Below are positions 25,149-34,789 of a DNA stretch of 64,000 bases, piece after piece. Source of the stretch: Ruminococcus sp. (GTDB lineage: Bacteria > Bacillota > Clostridia > Oscillospirales > Ruminococcaceae). How positions within the stretch are numbered: the stretch's first letter is position 1; each line of letters begins with the position of its first letter. The stretch lies in contig JAFWTA010000027.1 in assembly GCA_017519145.1 (NCBI GenBank), positions 1-64,000 of the forward strand, in the 5' to 3' direction. Made by a program: the position numbers and the translations under genes. The notes beneath the pieces are model-generated. The model did not search any database. It saw nothing but the letters and a program-made list of their open reading frames with translations, and had not been told where the DNA came from.

Positions 25149-26298
25149 GGCGCTTTGCCTTCTCGTAGAGCTCTTCTATGTTGTCCACCATCTTGTCCCA
25201 CGAACGCCTGTCAGCCTCCGCGCGGACGCACTTGGTCATTTCGTCCGCATTTCCCTCGCTGAAGAACCTCTTTACCGCCTCTGCAAGGGCGTGGGGATCC
25301 TTTGGCGGAACTATATAGCCCGTCTTGCCCTCTTCCACCACCTCGGGGATACCTCCCACATCGGTGACGATAACGGGCTTGTCGAAGCCGTATGCCATCT
25401 GGACGATACCGCTCTGAGTTGCCGATTCATAGGGCAGAACAACTATATCGCAGGAGGCGAAGTACTTCTCTATCTCCTCGTCGGGGATATAGCCGTCAAC
25501 TATCCTGATATTGCTGCCTGCTCCGCCTTTTTTTATCAGCTCCATGTAGGAGTCCTTGTCGTCGCGGAACTCGCCCACTACCCAGAGCTCGATATTGGAG
25601 TCATATTTCACTATCTCGGGCATTGCCTTTATGATGTGGCGGAGTCCCTTATACTCGCGGACAAAACCGAAAAACAGCAGTATCTTCTTCTCGGGAGCGA
25701 TGCCTGCCGCCTTTCTTCCCTCCTCCACGGTCAGGTGGTGGAGATTGTACTGATTGTGTACGGGCAGGTCAGCCGCCTTGAAGATGGGGTCAGACTTTAT
25801 GAGCTTTAAGTCCTCTGCATCGGATTCGGAATGGGTGATATACGCCGAGCCGCGCTTCAGTGCGAACCTTGCCAGAGTCTTCTGCATTGGGAAGTTCTCA
25901 TGGGGGAAGACGTTATGGCAGATGAATATGCGGGGTATCTTTCTCAGCATGAATGAAAGACAGCCGTAGCAGGGTGCAAAATAGGGATGCCACCAGTGTA
26001 TGACTATGAAGTCGGGGCGCATCTTCTTTATTTTTCTCGCCGTATTTATCCAGTTGAAGGGATTTGCGGTATTTATCAGGAACTGCGCATCGTCTATCTT
26101 GAAAAGGCTGTTGCTGTAATCCTTCTGGGGCTTTCTGAAAAGCAGCTTGGGATACTGCATCTTATAGGAGACAGTCTTTACATTGAAGCGCTTTTTAAGG
26201 CTGTTTATCATAGTCGCGGTGTTGTAGGCGATACCGCCCTTATAGGGGTAAACGGGACCTATCATCACGACTTTTTTTCTCTTTTTCTTCTCGCTCAT
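25138..26298 (-). CDS. GT4-family glycosyltransferase
   Basis: 386 residues, GT-B fold. The N-terminal glycine-rich loop (GPVYPYKGGIAYNTA) and C-terminal VVLPYESATQSGIVQMA with the nucleotide-sugar-binding acidic position are GT4 features. Acts at the cytoplasmic face. Donor and linkage cannot be read from sequence. It overlaps the next upstream gene by four bases (ATGA), showing translational coupling in the polysaccharide operon. Confidence 0.85.
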   Translation of the reverse strand: MSEKKKRKKVVMIGPVYPYKGGIAYNTATMINSLKKRFNVKTVSYKMQYPKLLFRKPQKDYSNSLFKIDDAQFLINTANPFNWINTARKIKKMRPDFIVIHWWHPYFAPCYGCLSFMLRKIPRIFICHNVFPHENFPMQKTLARFALKRGSAYITHSESDAEDLKLIKSDPIFKAADLPVHNQYNLHHLTVEEGRKAAGIAPEKKILLFFGFVREYKGLRHIIKAMPEIVKYDSNIELWVVGEFRDDKDSYMELIKKGGAGSNIRIVDGYIPDEEIEKYFASCDIVVLPYESATQSGIVQMAYGFDKPVIVTDVGGIPEVVEEGKTGYIVPPKDPHALAEAVKRFFSEGNADEMTKCVRAEADRRSWDKMVDNIEELYEKAKRHEG

Positions 26299-27281
26299 TT
26301 CTCATCCACCTTTTCCGCGGAGCGTCTTTGCTCCTCGTCGCTCTTTCCGCACTCCATCTTTCTCACTCTGTACTGAACGTCCTCAAGGAGCTTGCGGTTT
26401 GAAGCGATGGTATCGCCGAGAAGTCCGAGAGTCACCGTCTGGAAGCCCATCATCATGAGTATAGCCGTCAGGATAAGGGACTGAACGTGTCCGTCGCCCT
26501 CTCCCATAGCCATAAGTATCAGGAAGCGCACTCCCAGTACTGCACCTATGAGGAGAAGCACAAGTCCTATGGTCATGAAGAATGTAAGGGGCTTGTACAT
26601 TACAAAGGAGCGTGTGATGACAGTTGATGAACGCTTCATATAGCGCCACATACTGGAGAAAAGACGTGAGGGTCTGGTCTCGGGATTTGTTCTGATGGGC
26701 ACCGAGGTCATGGCAGTCTTGTTGTTGCCTGCCTGTATGATGGTCTCGAGAGTATAGGTGTACTCGTTGACAACATTGAGTCTCAGTGCAGCATCACGGG
26801 AATAGGCTCTGAAGCCGCTGGGAGCGTCGGGGATATCCGTTCCCGAAGCCACGCGCACCACCCAGCTTCCAAGATGCTGGAACTTCTTCTTTTTCCACGA
26901 GAAATGCTCGGTCTGGTCGATGGGTCTCTCACCGATGACGATATCAGCCTTCTGCTCAATGATGGGACGGACTATCTTCTCGATGTCCTCGCCGCAGTAC
27001 TGGTTATCGGCGTCGGTATTTACGATTATATCCGCACCAAGGTGGAGACAGGCGTCGATACCTGCCATAAATCCCTTGGCAAGGCCCTTGTTGCGCTTGA
27101 ACGAAACGATATGATGGAAGCCCAGCTCCCTTGCACGGGCAACGGTATTATCGCGGCTTCCGTCGTTGATGATGAGATACTCTATGGTGTCGATGCCGTC
27201 TATATGCTTTGGCAGGTCGTTATATGCCAGTTCAAGGGTCTCCTCCTCGTTATAGCACGGTATCTGTATGATAAGCTTCAT
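26295..27281 (-). CDS. GT2-family glycosyltransferase with membrane anchor
   Basis: 328 residues. The N-terminal GT-A domain has IPCYNEEETL, a DGS (NDGSRDNT) and the DADNQY metal motif. Two C-terminal membrane helices lie at about 235-260 and 270-295. This layout is that of polyprenyl-phosphate mannose/glucose synthases, which would charge a lipid carrier used by the adjacent GT-C-like membrane protein (27302-29767). Confidence 0.87.
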   Translation of the reverse strand: MKLIIQIPCYNEEETLELAYNDLPKHIDGIDTIEYLIINDGSRDNTVARARELGFHHIVSFKRNKGLAKGFMAGIDACLHLGADIIVNTDADNQYCGEDIEKIVRPIIEQKADIVIGERPIDQTEHFSWKKKKFQHLGSWVVRVASGTDIPDAPSGFRAYSRDAALRLNVVNEYTYTLETIIQAGNNKTAMTSVPIRTNPETRPSRLFSSMWRYMKRSSTVITRSFVMYKPLTFFMTIGLVLLLIGAVLGVRFLILMAMGEGDGHVQSLILTAILMMMGFQTVTLGLLGDTIASNRKLLEDVQYRVRKMECGKSDEEQRRSAEKVDEK

Positions 27282-27301
27282 TGTATATCAGTTCCTTTCT
27301 T

Positions 27302-29767
27302 TTATGAGGCTGGCGAAAAACGTACTGAGCTGAAAGCTATTCCCAGCTCACGGTCATCATTGGGATTTGCAAGGGAAGCGCTCCACAGAGGCGAGCGTAT
27401 CTCCAGTACATTCTCTCCGTCAAGCACCTGATCCTCATCGGCGCTGAAGTGGAGAGGCTGACCGTTATTGCTCTGGGTTATCTCCTGTGTGCCGATCTCC
27501 TCACCGTTCAGAAGCAGAGTTACCTCCACACTGTCCCTGCCGATCTGTTCAAGAGGGATGCCGCAGCCCATTTCAAGGGTCACATCATAGTCGCCGGGAT
27601 AAAGTCCGCACTCCACCTGTGCCTCCTCGCTGTCTGTCCAGCAGAATGTCGCCTCAAGTGCGGAAACGCCGCTGAGCTTGCTGTAATCTCCTGCGGCAGT
27701 ATAGACAAATCTGTACTTGTCGTAGGAGTAGAGGTGTATCTCCTCAAGGAAGCTGTAGAAGAACTTGGGCATGGGGATAATAGTTCCCGTATTTACCATG
27801 TCGTCCTCGATGTGGTGTATCTTGTTGGAGTAGATCGCGGTATAGTCCTCCTCATCGAGGATATCCTTGGTGATGACCATTACTCTGCCGTATCTTGCGG
27901 CGAGTTTGTCGAGCTGGTCGGGATCGCTGTCATCCACAGGGATAACATGAGCGCCCGTCATGCTCCTTATGGGGAGCCACAGCCTTGATGCATAATCGTT
28001 GGAGATGAGCACACAGTTGTCCTCCTCAACGAAATCCGCAAGGTCGCTGAGAACGCTCCACTCGATACGGGTGTCGTCCTTGTGCCATACAAGGTATGCG
28101 TCGTACCTTGCAATGAACAGGAATGACGCCGCAGCCGCAGGTATGAGCAGCTTTCCGCCGAAGCGGTCAAGAGCGATACCGCTGAAGATTATGCCCACAG
28201 GTATAAATGGAGCCAGATAGCGCGAGAAGTAGAAGTAATACCTTACCTCAAAGCGCAGGAATGCCGAGTATATCAGAATACAGTAGAAGAACATGATGAA
28301 TACCACAAGGCGCTGATGAGACTCGGCAAAGAACTTTGCGAAGATCAGTGCAGAGACCATAGCCAGCGGCATCACAAGGAAGCCCACGTTTGCACAGAAG
28401 CCCCAGAGCGTCACATGGCTTGCCGACTTCCAGTCGCTGTATGTCATGAATGCCTTTATGATGATGTACGCACAGGGCAGTATTATCAGAAGTCTCAGAA
28501 GGAGAGCGAACAGCTTGGAGGAGGAAGCCTTCCTCAGGAACTTCTTCTGTGAGAAGTCCTTCTTTGTCAGCTTCTTCACTATGAGGTCAAAGATGATGAC
28601 TGCCGCAAATGCCGCAGCTGAGCCGATAACGACTACCTTGGTGATATTGTGTACGCCTACGCCGCCCACAAAGAGGGGGCTGTAATTGTTCATGGTGTAG
28701 AAGGGCTGCACCTGCTTCATCATGAAGAAGCTTGCAAGATATCCGGCAACTGTTACAGGCATGAGCACCGCGTACTGTCTCTCTCTTGTGAACACATACA
28801 TACCGCCGTATACCATGATGAACATTGGGAGCATGGTGTACAGGGATACATGATAGCAGCCGAAAACTGCCACGGGGATTATGGACATCCACCGCTGCTT
28901 GGTGTCCTCATCGGTCATGAAGTAGAGGAATACCGCAGGTATAAGGGTGAGCATTATCTCGGTAAGAGAGGATTTTGCCGTCCATATTATTACGGGAGCC
29001 ACCGCTGTCAGCGCACATACACAGGCGGAGGTGGTCTTTTTGAGCTTGAGTGAACGGGTTATGAAGTATACGACGAATATGAGGCACACAAAAAGTATGG
29101 TCTCAAAGTCCTCCATATGCTCCATACCGAATATGCTTCCCCACATGGCAAGGAGTGCCGAATATGTAGGTATGCCGTGGATTATGCCCGAGGACGGTCC
29201 CACGCTTCTGTCATAGACAGTATCGGGGTATTCCGCATGGGGGATATCGTATCCTGCCAGCCTGCTGCGGATATTGTAAGCGAATGCCGCTTTCTCGGTC
29301 TCATCGGTGACATCGTGATACTCGGTTATATCCTTCTGGCGCTTGGTATCGCCGTTCATAAAGAGTATCGCCTGTGTCTGGTACACGCCCTGATCCTGTC
29401 CCATGCCGAAGAATTCGTTTTTGGTGGTAACAAGGGGAAGTGCAAGGAGACTGACTATCAGCGGTATGAGCATATCCTTCGCGGACATATCGTTCCTGAA
29501 GATGTGCTTCCAGCGGAAGGGCTTGCTCCTCCGCAGGAATATTGCCAGAACCAGTACGGCAAAGCTTGCCGCTGCGGCTCCGCAGCCTGCACGGAACACG
29601 GTGTACTTGTCTATGACGAAAAGCCCCATGCTCACAAGGATATGGATGAAGAACCACATGACTATTCCCATTACGGCGCCTTCTATTATGTTCTTGTTCC
29701 TGAACCATACAACGCCGCTGAGAATACTGAATATAACTCCGACTAAGCATATCGCAGCAAATAACAT
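27302..29767 (-). CDS. Large GT-C-like membrane glycosyltransferase
   Basis: 821 residues. About 13 membrane helices fill residues 1-530, followed by a soluble C-terminal domain with beta-sandwich character (about 650-821). The first long loop carries GMGQDQGVYQTQ, an acidic loop like the catalytic Asp loop of GT39/GT83 enzymes that take sugar from a polyprenyl-phosphate donor. It adjoins the GT2 polyprenyl-sugar synthase, its likely donor source. I infer that it decorates the polymer on the outer face. No closer family name is justified. Confidence 0.75.
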   Translation of the reverse strand: MLFAAICLVGVIFSILSGVVWFRNKNIIEGAVMGIVMWFFIHILVSMGLFVIDKYTVFRAGCGAAAASFAVLVLAIFLRRSKPFRWKHIFRNDMSAKDMLIPLIVSLLALPLVTTKNEFFGMGQDQGVYQTQAILFMNGDTKRQKDITEYHDVTDETEKAAFAYNIRSRLAGYDIPHAEYPDTVYDRSVGPSSGIIHGIPTYSALLAMWGSIFGMEHMEDFETILFVCLIFVVYFITRSLKLKKTTSACVCALTAVAPVIIWTAKSSLTEIMLTLIPAVFLYFMTDEDTKQRWMSIIPVAVFGCYHVSLYTMLPMFIMVYGGMYVFTRERQYAVLMPVTVAGYLASFFMMKQVQPFYTMNNYSPLFVGGVGVHNITKVVVIGSAAAFAAVIIFDLIVKKLTKKDFSQKKFLRKASSSKLFALLLRLLIILPCAYIIIKAFMTYSDWKSASHVTLWGFCANVGFLVMPLAMVSALIFAKFFAESHQRLVVFIMFFYCILIYSAFLRFEVRYYFYFSRYLAPFIPVGIIFSGIALDRFGGKLLIPAAAASFLFIARYDAYLVWHKDDTRIEWSVLSDLADFVEEDNCVLISNDYASRLWLPIRSMTGAHVIPVDDSDPDQLDKLAARYGRVMVITKDILDEEDYTAIYSNKIHHIEDDMVNTGTIIPMPKFFYSFLEEIHLYSYDKYRFVYTAAGDYSKLSGVSALEATFCWTDSEEAQVECGLYPGDYDVTLEMGCGIPLEQIGRDSVEVTLLLNGEEIGTQEITQSNNGQPLHFSADEDQVLDGENVLEIRSPLWSASLANPNDDRELGIAFSSVRFSPAS

Positions 29768-29776
29768 CTAATACGT

Positions 29777-30955
29777 TCACTCCTCACAGATATTGTTTAT
29801 CATCTCACTGAAATTGCGCATTATGACTTCCCAGCGGTAGTTGTTCTCAACATAGGCTTCGGCGTTCCTGCGCATTATAGCGTACTCCCTGTCGTGGGAG
29901 AAAACATAGTCCAGTATGCCCTCGAACTCGAAGTAACCGGTATAGTAGAGACCGCCGTTGCTCTTGACGCAGTGGCCTTTAAGCACCTCGCAGCCGCCGT
30001 TCACGATAACGGGGACGGAAAGGGTCATGGCTTCAAGGACGGAGATGGACAGGCTCTCGAATCTGGACGGCAGCACAAGGCATTTTGCTCCCGATATGCC
30101 GCTGAACTTGTCCTCCTCACTGACAAAGCCGAGACTGATGATGTCCTTATGCTTGGGTATCTCGCAGACGGGCTTGCCCATAAGCACCAGCTTTAAGGGA
30201 CTGTCGGGGCGGCGCTTCTTGTATTCGAGGAAGTACCTGAACATCTCCGGGCAGCACTTGCCCTCGTCGATGCGTCCGACGTATATGATGTAATCGCCGT
30301 CGATGCCGAATTTGCTGCGGAATGCAGCCTCATCGGGCTGACAGGGCACCTCGACTCCCGTGCCCATTACTCTGCACGGGATATCCTCACAGTGGAAAAG
30401 TCCCTGCACCAGAGCCTTCTCCTCATCGGTGAGGAACACATAAGCCCTCGGCAGCTTGAAAAAGGTCTTGTAGGTCTCGAAGTGTATGAAGGGCTCGTCG
30501 TGAGCGGTGGGTATCATTATGGACTTTTCAGCCACCTCGGGGAGTCCCTGCACTGTCAGGTAGTAAAGATAGGTCACGAAGATGAACACATCGTACTTAT
30601 CCTTTGAGGAGCGGATATAGTCGATAGCCGCAGGTGAATAGGGTCCCTGCTTCTCGAACCATATCTTCTCTGTCTCTGTATCGTAGTGCCCCGAGGAGAG
30701 GTATTTCCCGTTGAAGTCGTTGAAGTCCTTTGCACGTGGCTTCTCAACAGGGAAACGGAGCACTCTTACTCCGTTTATCTCCTCCTCGTCGGCAGTATAA
30801 TAGTTTTCCCATGTGGTATATTCAAGAGCCTTTGTGGTAATGACGTTCACTTCAAACTCGCCCGTGAGCCTTTCGGCAATGAGCCTTGTGTAGTACTCCG
30901 AGCCGCCGTTTACCTCAAGGCCGTATCTCTGATTTACAAGCGCTATTCTTTTCAT
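29777..30955 (-). CDS. GT4-family glycosyltransferase
   Basis: 392 residues. N-terminal GLEVNGGSEYYTRLIAERL, C-terminal IIYVGRIDEGKC and the E-x7-E stretch PSRFESLSISVLEAMT indicate a GT-B retaining enzyme of GT4. The sister gene at 30952-32163 has the same layout (NFSEM/KFFAEV tail, 'GGLYYTGYFEFEG' versus 'GGLYFGDYFEFEG'), so the two arose by duplication. The ends of the two genes overlap by four bases. Confidence 0.86.
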   Translation of the reverse strand: MKRIALVNQRYGLEVNGGSEYYTRLIAERLTGEFEVNVITTKALEYTTWENYYTADEEEINGVRVLRFPVEKPRAKDFNDFNGKYLSSGHYDTETEKIWFEKQGPYSPAAIDYIRSSKDKYDVFIFVTYLYYLTVQGLPEVAEKSIMIPTAHDEPFIHFETYKTFFKLPRAYVFLTDEEKALVQGLFHCEDIPCRVMGTGVEVPCQPDEAAFRSKFGIDGDYIIYVGRIDEGKCCPEMFRYFLEYKKRRPDSPLKLVLMGKPVCEIPKHKDIISLGFVSEEDKFSGISGAKCLVLPSRFESLSISVLEAMTLSVPVIVNGGCEVLKGHCVKSNGGLYYTGYFEFEGILDYVFSHDREYAIMRRNAEAYVENNYRWEVIMRNFSEMINNICEE

Positions 30956-32163
30956 TGTTCCCTTTCTCCGATGACTTCTGCGAAAAACTTCTTGTATTTC
31001 TCAACGATCACGTCCCATGCAAAGTTGCTGCGGACGTAGTCTCCGCCGTTTCTTCCCATGAGTGCAGCCTTTTCCCTGTTGCGGAGGATCCAGTCGGTGC
31101 AGCCCTCGAACTCGAAGTAATCACCGAAATAGAGACCGCCGTCGGACTCCGATACGAAGTTCCTCGTGACGGGACAGCCGCTGTGTACCAGCACGGGGCG
31201 TCCGCAGAGCCAGCTCTCCATGATAACAAGGGAGAAGCTCTCGTTCTTTGAGGGCTGACAGAGGAACTCTGCCGCTGCCTGTCCGTTGTACTTGTCCTGT
31301 ATATCCACGAACCCCAGATCGATTATGCGCTTCTGCCTTACCAGCTCGTCGGGGAGCTCAATGCTGCCGCCGCCCATGAGCACCAGCTTCAGGTCGGTAT
31401 CGCGGCGCTTGAGATACTCCGAGAAGTACTGAACGAGGGTGTGGACGTTCTTGCCCTTGTCCTTGCGGCCCGCGTAGACGATAAACGGGCTGTCTATGCC
31501 GAACTTTTTGCGGAAGGCATCTGCGTCGGGCTTTATGTCCGTATCCATGCCTATTCCCATGACTATGGTCTTTGTGCCGCTCTTTGAGAAGCCGTAGAGC
31601 CTCTCCGCCAGCTCCGACTCGGGACGGGCATTGAATATCATTCCCGCAGCCTTGGGGAACACCTCTTTATACCGCGATATATAGGCATAAGCCTCGTCGT
31701 GGAAGCAGGGTATCAGCACCGATTTCTCCGGGAACATCTTCGTTCCGTTATAGGTGGTGCAGAGCAGATAGGGTATGAACACAAAGAGGCTGTACTCCTC
31801 ACTGTGCTCCTTCATATAGCCGTAGAGAGCAGAGCACTCCGCCATTTCCGTAAGGAAGATGTCCTCCTCGGCAGGAGTTATCCTCATGCCCTTCATGAGC
31901 TTCGCATTCACGGCGTCAAAAGCCGCGGCATTTCTCTCGCCCACTCTGAACCTTCTTACGGTAATGCCATTTGAGGCAGTCTCTGTGCCCTCCTTGTGGA
32001 AATTGCGGCTCCAGTCCGAGCCTGCGTCCTTTATACAGGTGGTCAGTATCTCCAGCTCCACCCCTGCCCTGTGCAGGCGGTCAGTCACCTGCCGGAGCTC
32101 CATTTCCGCTCCGCCGGGGATATTCTCGCCGTACCACGGGATAACAAAACCAATCTTCTTCAT
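30952..32163 (-). CDS. GT4-family glycosyltransferase
   Basis: 403 residues, GT-B fold. N-terminal PWYGENIPGGAEMELRQV provides the glycine loop; the C-terminal half has FIVYAGRKDKGKNV and PSKNESFSLVIMESW. It is a paralogue of the neighbour at 29777-30955. Such GT pairs often add alternating linkages in a repeat unit; this is inference. It starts 14 bases after the stop of the next upstream gene. Confidence 0.86.
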   Translation of the reverse strand: MKKIGFVIPWYGENIPGGAEMELRQVTDRLHRAGVELEILTTCIKDAGSDWSRNFHKEGTETASNGITVRRFRVGERNAAAFDAVNAKLMKGMRITPAEEDIFLTEMAECSALYGYMKEHSEEYSLFVFIPYLLCTTYNGTKMFPEKSVLIPCFHDEAYAYISRYKEVFPKAAGMIFNARPESELAERLYGFSKSGTKTIVMGIGMDTDIKPDADAFRKKFGIDSPFIVYAGRKDKGKNVHTLVQYFSEYLKRRDTDLKLVLMGGGSIELPDELVRQKRIIDLGFVDIQDKYNGQAAAEFLCQPSKNESFSLVIMESWLCGRPVLVHSGCPVTRNFVSESDGGLYFGDYFEFEGCTDWILRNREKAALMGRNGGDYVRSNFAWDVIVEKYKKFFAEVIGEREQ

Positions 32164-32177
32164 CGTTCTATCCTTTG

Positions 32178-33260
32178 TTATTTACCTTTTCTTCCCTCAA
32201 TGAAGCCTGTAAGGCAGTCTGTGAAGATGTCCTTCAGGCGGTCGTATGAGAAGTATTCAAGTCTTTTCCTCTGTCCCTCGATGAGACTTTTCCGGAGCTT
32301 TTCGTCCTTTACCACTCTGTCGATGACAGCCGCCGCGAATACGGGGTCATTGCTGTCCAGAAGGACGCCGCTTCCGCCGAGAGTCTCGGAAATAGCGCTG
32401 GTATCATAGGCTATTATGGGGACTCCGAAGAACATGGACTCCACAAGGGGCACACAGAGTCCCTCGTGCTCACTCATACAGACAAAGGCGTCAGCCACAT
32501 GGTAATACGCCAGTATCTCGCTGAACTTTATATGGCCTGTGAACACTACATCGTCGCTGAGTCCCAGTGCGCCTGCATACTTCACAAGGCGCTCGTTGTA
32601 GTTCTCCATGCCGTTTGCCGAGCCCACAAGTATGAGCCTTGAATCGGGCTCCAGCTTCTTATAGCAATAGTAGGCTCTGATGATATTCTCCTGCCTCTTG
32701 TTGGGAGCGATCCTGCCCACGAATATGATATTCTTCTTTCCGTCGCGGTACTTCTTCATGGTGGCTTCATCCGGAGCCTGCTCATAGTCCTCGAACTTAG
32801 TCAGCGAGGGACTGATGTCAATGGGACAGGTATAGCCCATTCTTCTCAGCTCCGACTTGTTGTACTCCGACACCGCCATGACGTAATCCATCTTGTCGCG
32901 GAGGTACTCCACGCCCTTGTAGCCGTATTCCGTCAGCTGAGTGGCTGATGGGCTGTAGGGGCGGAAGAAATCGGGCGGTGTGATATTGTGGTATATCATA
33001 GCCCTGCGGCACTTGTAGCTGTCTATCTTGAAGGACAGGTCCGTACCTGTGGACTTGTGGTATATGAGCACGTCGCTGCTTTTCAGGTCGGTGAGCCTGT
33101 CCGCCTTTATGGCAGAGCCCTCGGGCAGGCGCTTGTCGATATTCTCGGCATAGATAGCGGTCTCATAGCCCAGACCCGCGATTATCTCCTTGAGGGCGAG
33201 AGCGTCGTTTCCCACTCCGTCACCGAAGGACAGTGTAGGAAGGAGCTGCACCACCTTCAT
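32178..33260 (-). CDS. GT4-family glycosyltransferase
   Basis: 360 residues. The N-terminus (LLPTLSFGDGVGNDALAL) and the acceptor part (MIYHNITPPDFF) are followed by a donor domain with IIFVGRIAPNKRQENI and MSEHEGLCVPLVESM (E-x7-E). This form is common in ABC-exported polysaccharide loci next to a short coiled-coil protein, as seen here at 33257-33715. It overlaps that gene by four bases. Confidence 0.87.
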   Translation of the reverse strand: MKVVQLLPTLSFGDGVGNDALALKEIIAGLGYETAIYAENIDKRLPEGSAIKADRLTDLKSSDVLIYHKSTGTDLSFKIDSYKCRRAMIYHNITPPDFFRPYSPSATQLTEYGYKGVEYLRDKMDYVMAVSEYNKSELRRMGYTCPIDISPSLTKFEDYEQAPDEATMKKYRDGKKNIIFVGRIAPNKRQENIIRAYYCYKKLEPDSRLILVGSANGMENYNERLVKYAGALGLSDDVVFTGHIKFSEILAYYHVADAFVCMSEHEGLCVPLVESMFFGVPIIAYDTSAISETLGGSGVLLDSNDPVFAAAVIDRVVKDEKLRKSLIEGQRKRLEYFSYDRLKDIFTDCLTGFIEGRKGK

Positions 33261-33715
33261 CGGTCGGTCTCCTTAGAAATGAGTCTGCGGAGCTCCGCAT
33301 TCTCGCGCTCCAGCTTGTCAAGTCTGATGAGGAGCTCCTTGTTTGCAAGCTCAAGGGTCTCCACTCTGCCGCCGAGGTCTGCGCTTCCGCTCTCCGCAAG
33401 TGACTTCATTACAGTGACCGCATTGGCGTTGAAGTCGTTCTGCTCAAACACAACAGGCTCAACGTAGAACTTGGTCAGCTTTCTGATGACCTTCTTGATG
33501 AATACCTTTACGGGATTACCCTGAAGCTCCTTGTAGGGCTGTATATAGTAATGGGTGCTGACATAATCGAGGGCTTCGCTTGCAGAGCCGCTCTGTGCGT
33601 TCTTCTTGTAGGGAACGTCCTCGAAGCTGAGCATATCCGCAGTAAGTCCCTGCTCCTTGATGCTCTGCTTTATCTCAGCCATTATCTCCTCTATATTTAT
33701 CTTTTCGTTTTCCAT
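33257..33715 (-). CDS. Coiled-coil accessory protein of the polysaccharide operon
   Basis: 152 residues, no signal peptide. An N-terminal segment (INIEEIMAEIKQSIKEQGL) is followed by a middle region (YYIQPYKELQGNPVKVFIKK) with an amphipathic, basic membrane-surface-like part. A C-terminal coiled coil covers about 112-150 (LELANKELLIRLDKLEREN). In other genomes this module can be fused in front of glycosyltransferases. A role as scaffold that gathers the GTs at the membrane is inferred. Confidence 0.7.
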   Translation of the reverse strand: MENEKINIEEIMAEIKQSIKEQGLTADMLSFEDVPYKKNAQSGSASEALDYVSTHYYIQPYKELQGNPVKVFIKKVIRKLTKFYVEPVVFEQNDFNANAVTVMKSLAESGSADLGGRVETLELANKELLIRLDKLERENAELRRLISKETDR

Positions 33716-33718
33716 AGC

Positions 33719-34786
33719 TTATCCTTTCTTGACCGCCACAACAGCGTAATCCTGACTTCCGAATATCATCTCGGACACGCGCTTCATCGCCTCGTTGAAC
33801 TCCTCTGTATTCTCTGCTCCCTCGCATTTAAGAGCAGGGATACTGTAAGGCGGACGGCTGTTCTCGGTATATATTATCTCCACATCCGTAAAACCTGCCT
33901 TCTCAAGGTAATACTGCATGGTGAGAGGGTGTACGGGCTTTATATGGGAGGGGTCTATATAGAATGCATTGGTATATATGGACAGTGAGGTGGGGTTGGG
34001 GGTCTCGATGATGATACAGCCGCCCTCCTCCAGACGCTCATAGGCAGTATTGCACAGGTCGATTATCTGATGGGGAGTAAGGTGCTCCACCACCTGTCCC
34101 ACGAAGATACCGTCCACGCCCTCGGTCTTTCTGAGGAAGTCCGCACCGTCGCCGCAGGCAGCCTTCAGCCCCTTCATATTGCAGTACTCGGTGTATGGCT
34201 CGTATATATCCACGCCCTCGGCGTTTATGCCGTTGTCCTTCATCAGCGACAGGAACTCTCCCCTGCCGCAGCCTATGTCAACAACGTGCTTTTTGCCGCT
34301 GTAAAACCGCAGATAGAACTCCTGTGCCTTCTTTATGCTCTCTATGGAGCCGCGGAAGTGGTTCTCAAAGTCGAAATAGTCGATGTCCTCATAGTCGGAG
34401 CCGCTTCCCGAAGGCGCCGCCGCAGGGGCAGATGTCTCCGCAGGAGCTGCCTGAACTGTACCAACAGGCTGTACAGCAGCGCCCTTCAGCTTCTTTTCCA
34501 CCGTGCCCAGCTTGCTGCGCAGGAACTCCTCCTCGCTGGTGATACGCTCGATAAGGGTATTGTTGTTCCTGAGATTTACGCAGGCGGACTCAAAGTCGCT
34601 CCTGAGTGCGGAAAGGCTTTCCGAAGCAGCTCCCTGTGAGTCGCCGAAGCGCTTTTCCAGCTCAGCCATATCTCTGTCAGCCGCCTGAAGCCCCGCAAAG
34701 AAGCTGCCGAAAAGCTTTCTTTTCAGTGCTCCCTTGATGCCCTTCTGATTGTTTATGCTTTCAAGAAACTGTGATATATTGCTCAT
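33719..34786 (-). CDS. SAM-dependent methyltransferase with N-terminal coiled coil, probable chain cap
   Basis: 355 residues. Residues 1-100 are helical and mostly coiled coil, an Ala/Pro-rich linker spans about 104-130, and a class I methyltransferase follows. SAM motif I is VVDIGCGRGEFL (168-179), with GVDIYEPY as the ribose-binding acidic strand and ETPNPTSL further on. The family resembles O-antigen methyltransferases such as the methyl domain of WbdD, which caps the non-reducing end and, through its coiled coil, sets chain length. The neighbouring ABC ATPase has the matching C-terminal domain. A cap role is inferred from these features and context. Confidence 0.82.
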   Translation of the reverse strand: MSNISQFLESINNQKGIKGALKRKLFGSFFAGLQAADRDMAELEKRFGDSQGAASESLSALRSDFESACVNLRNNNTLIERITSEEEFLRSKLGTVEKKLKGAAVQPVGTVQAAPAETSAPAAAPSGSGSDYEDIDYFDFENHFRGSIESIKKAQEFYLRFYSGKKHVVDIGCGRGEFLSLMKDNGINAEGVDIYEPYTEYCNMKGLKAACGDGADFLRKTEGVDGIFVGQVVEHLTPHQIIDLCNTAYERLEEGGCIIIETPNPTSLSIYTNAFYIDPSHIKPVHPLTMQYYLEKAGFTDVEIIYTENSRPPYSIPALKCEGAENTEEFNEAMKRVSEMIFGSQDYAVVAVKKG

Positions 34787-34789
34787 TTT

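Noticed and set aside
29777-32163. A single split glycosyltransferase gene
   Set aside because: The two genes each have complete N- and C-terminal GT-B halves and are paralogues, not pieces of one gene.
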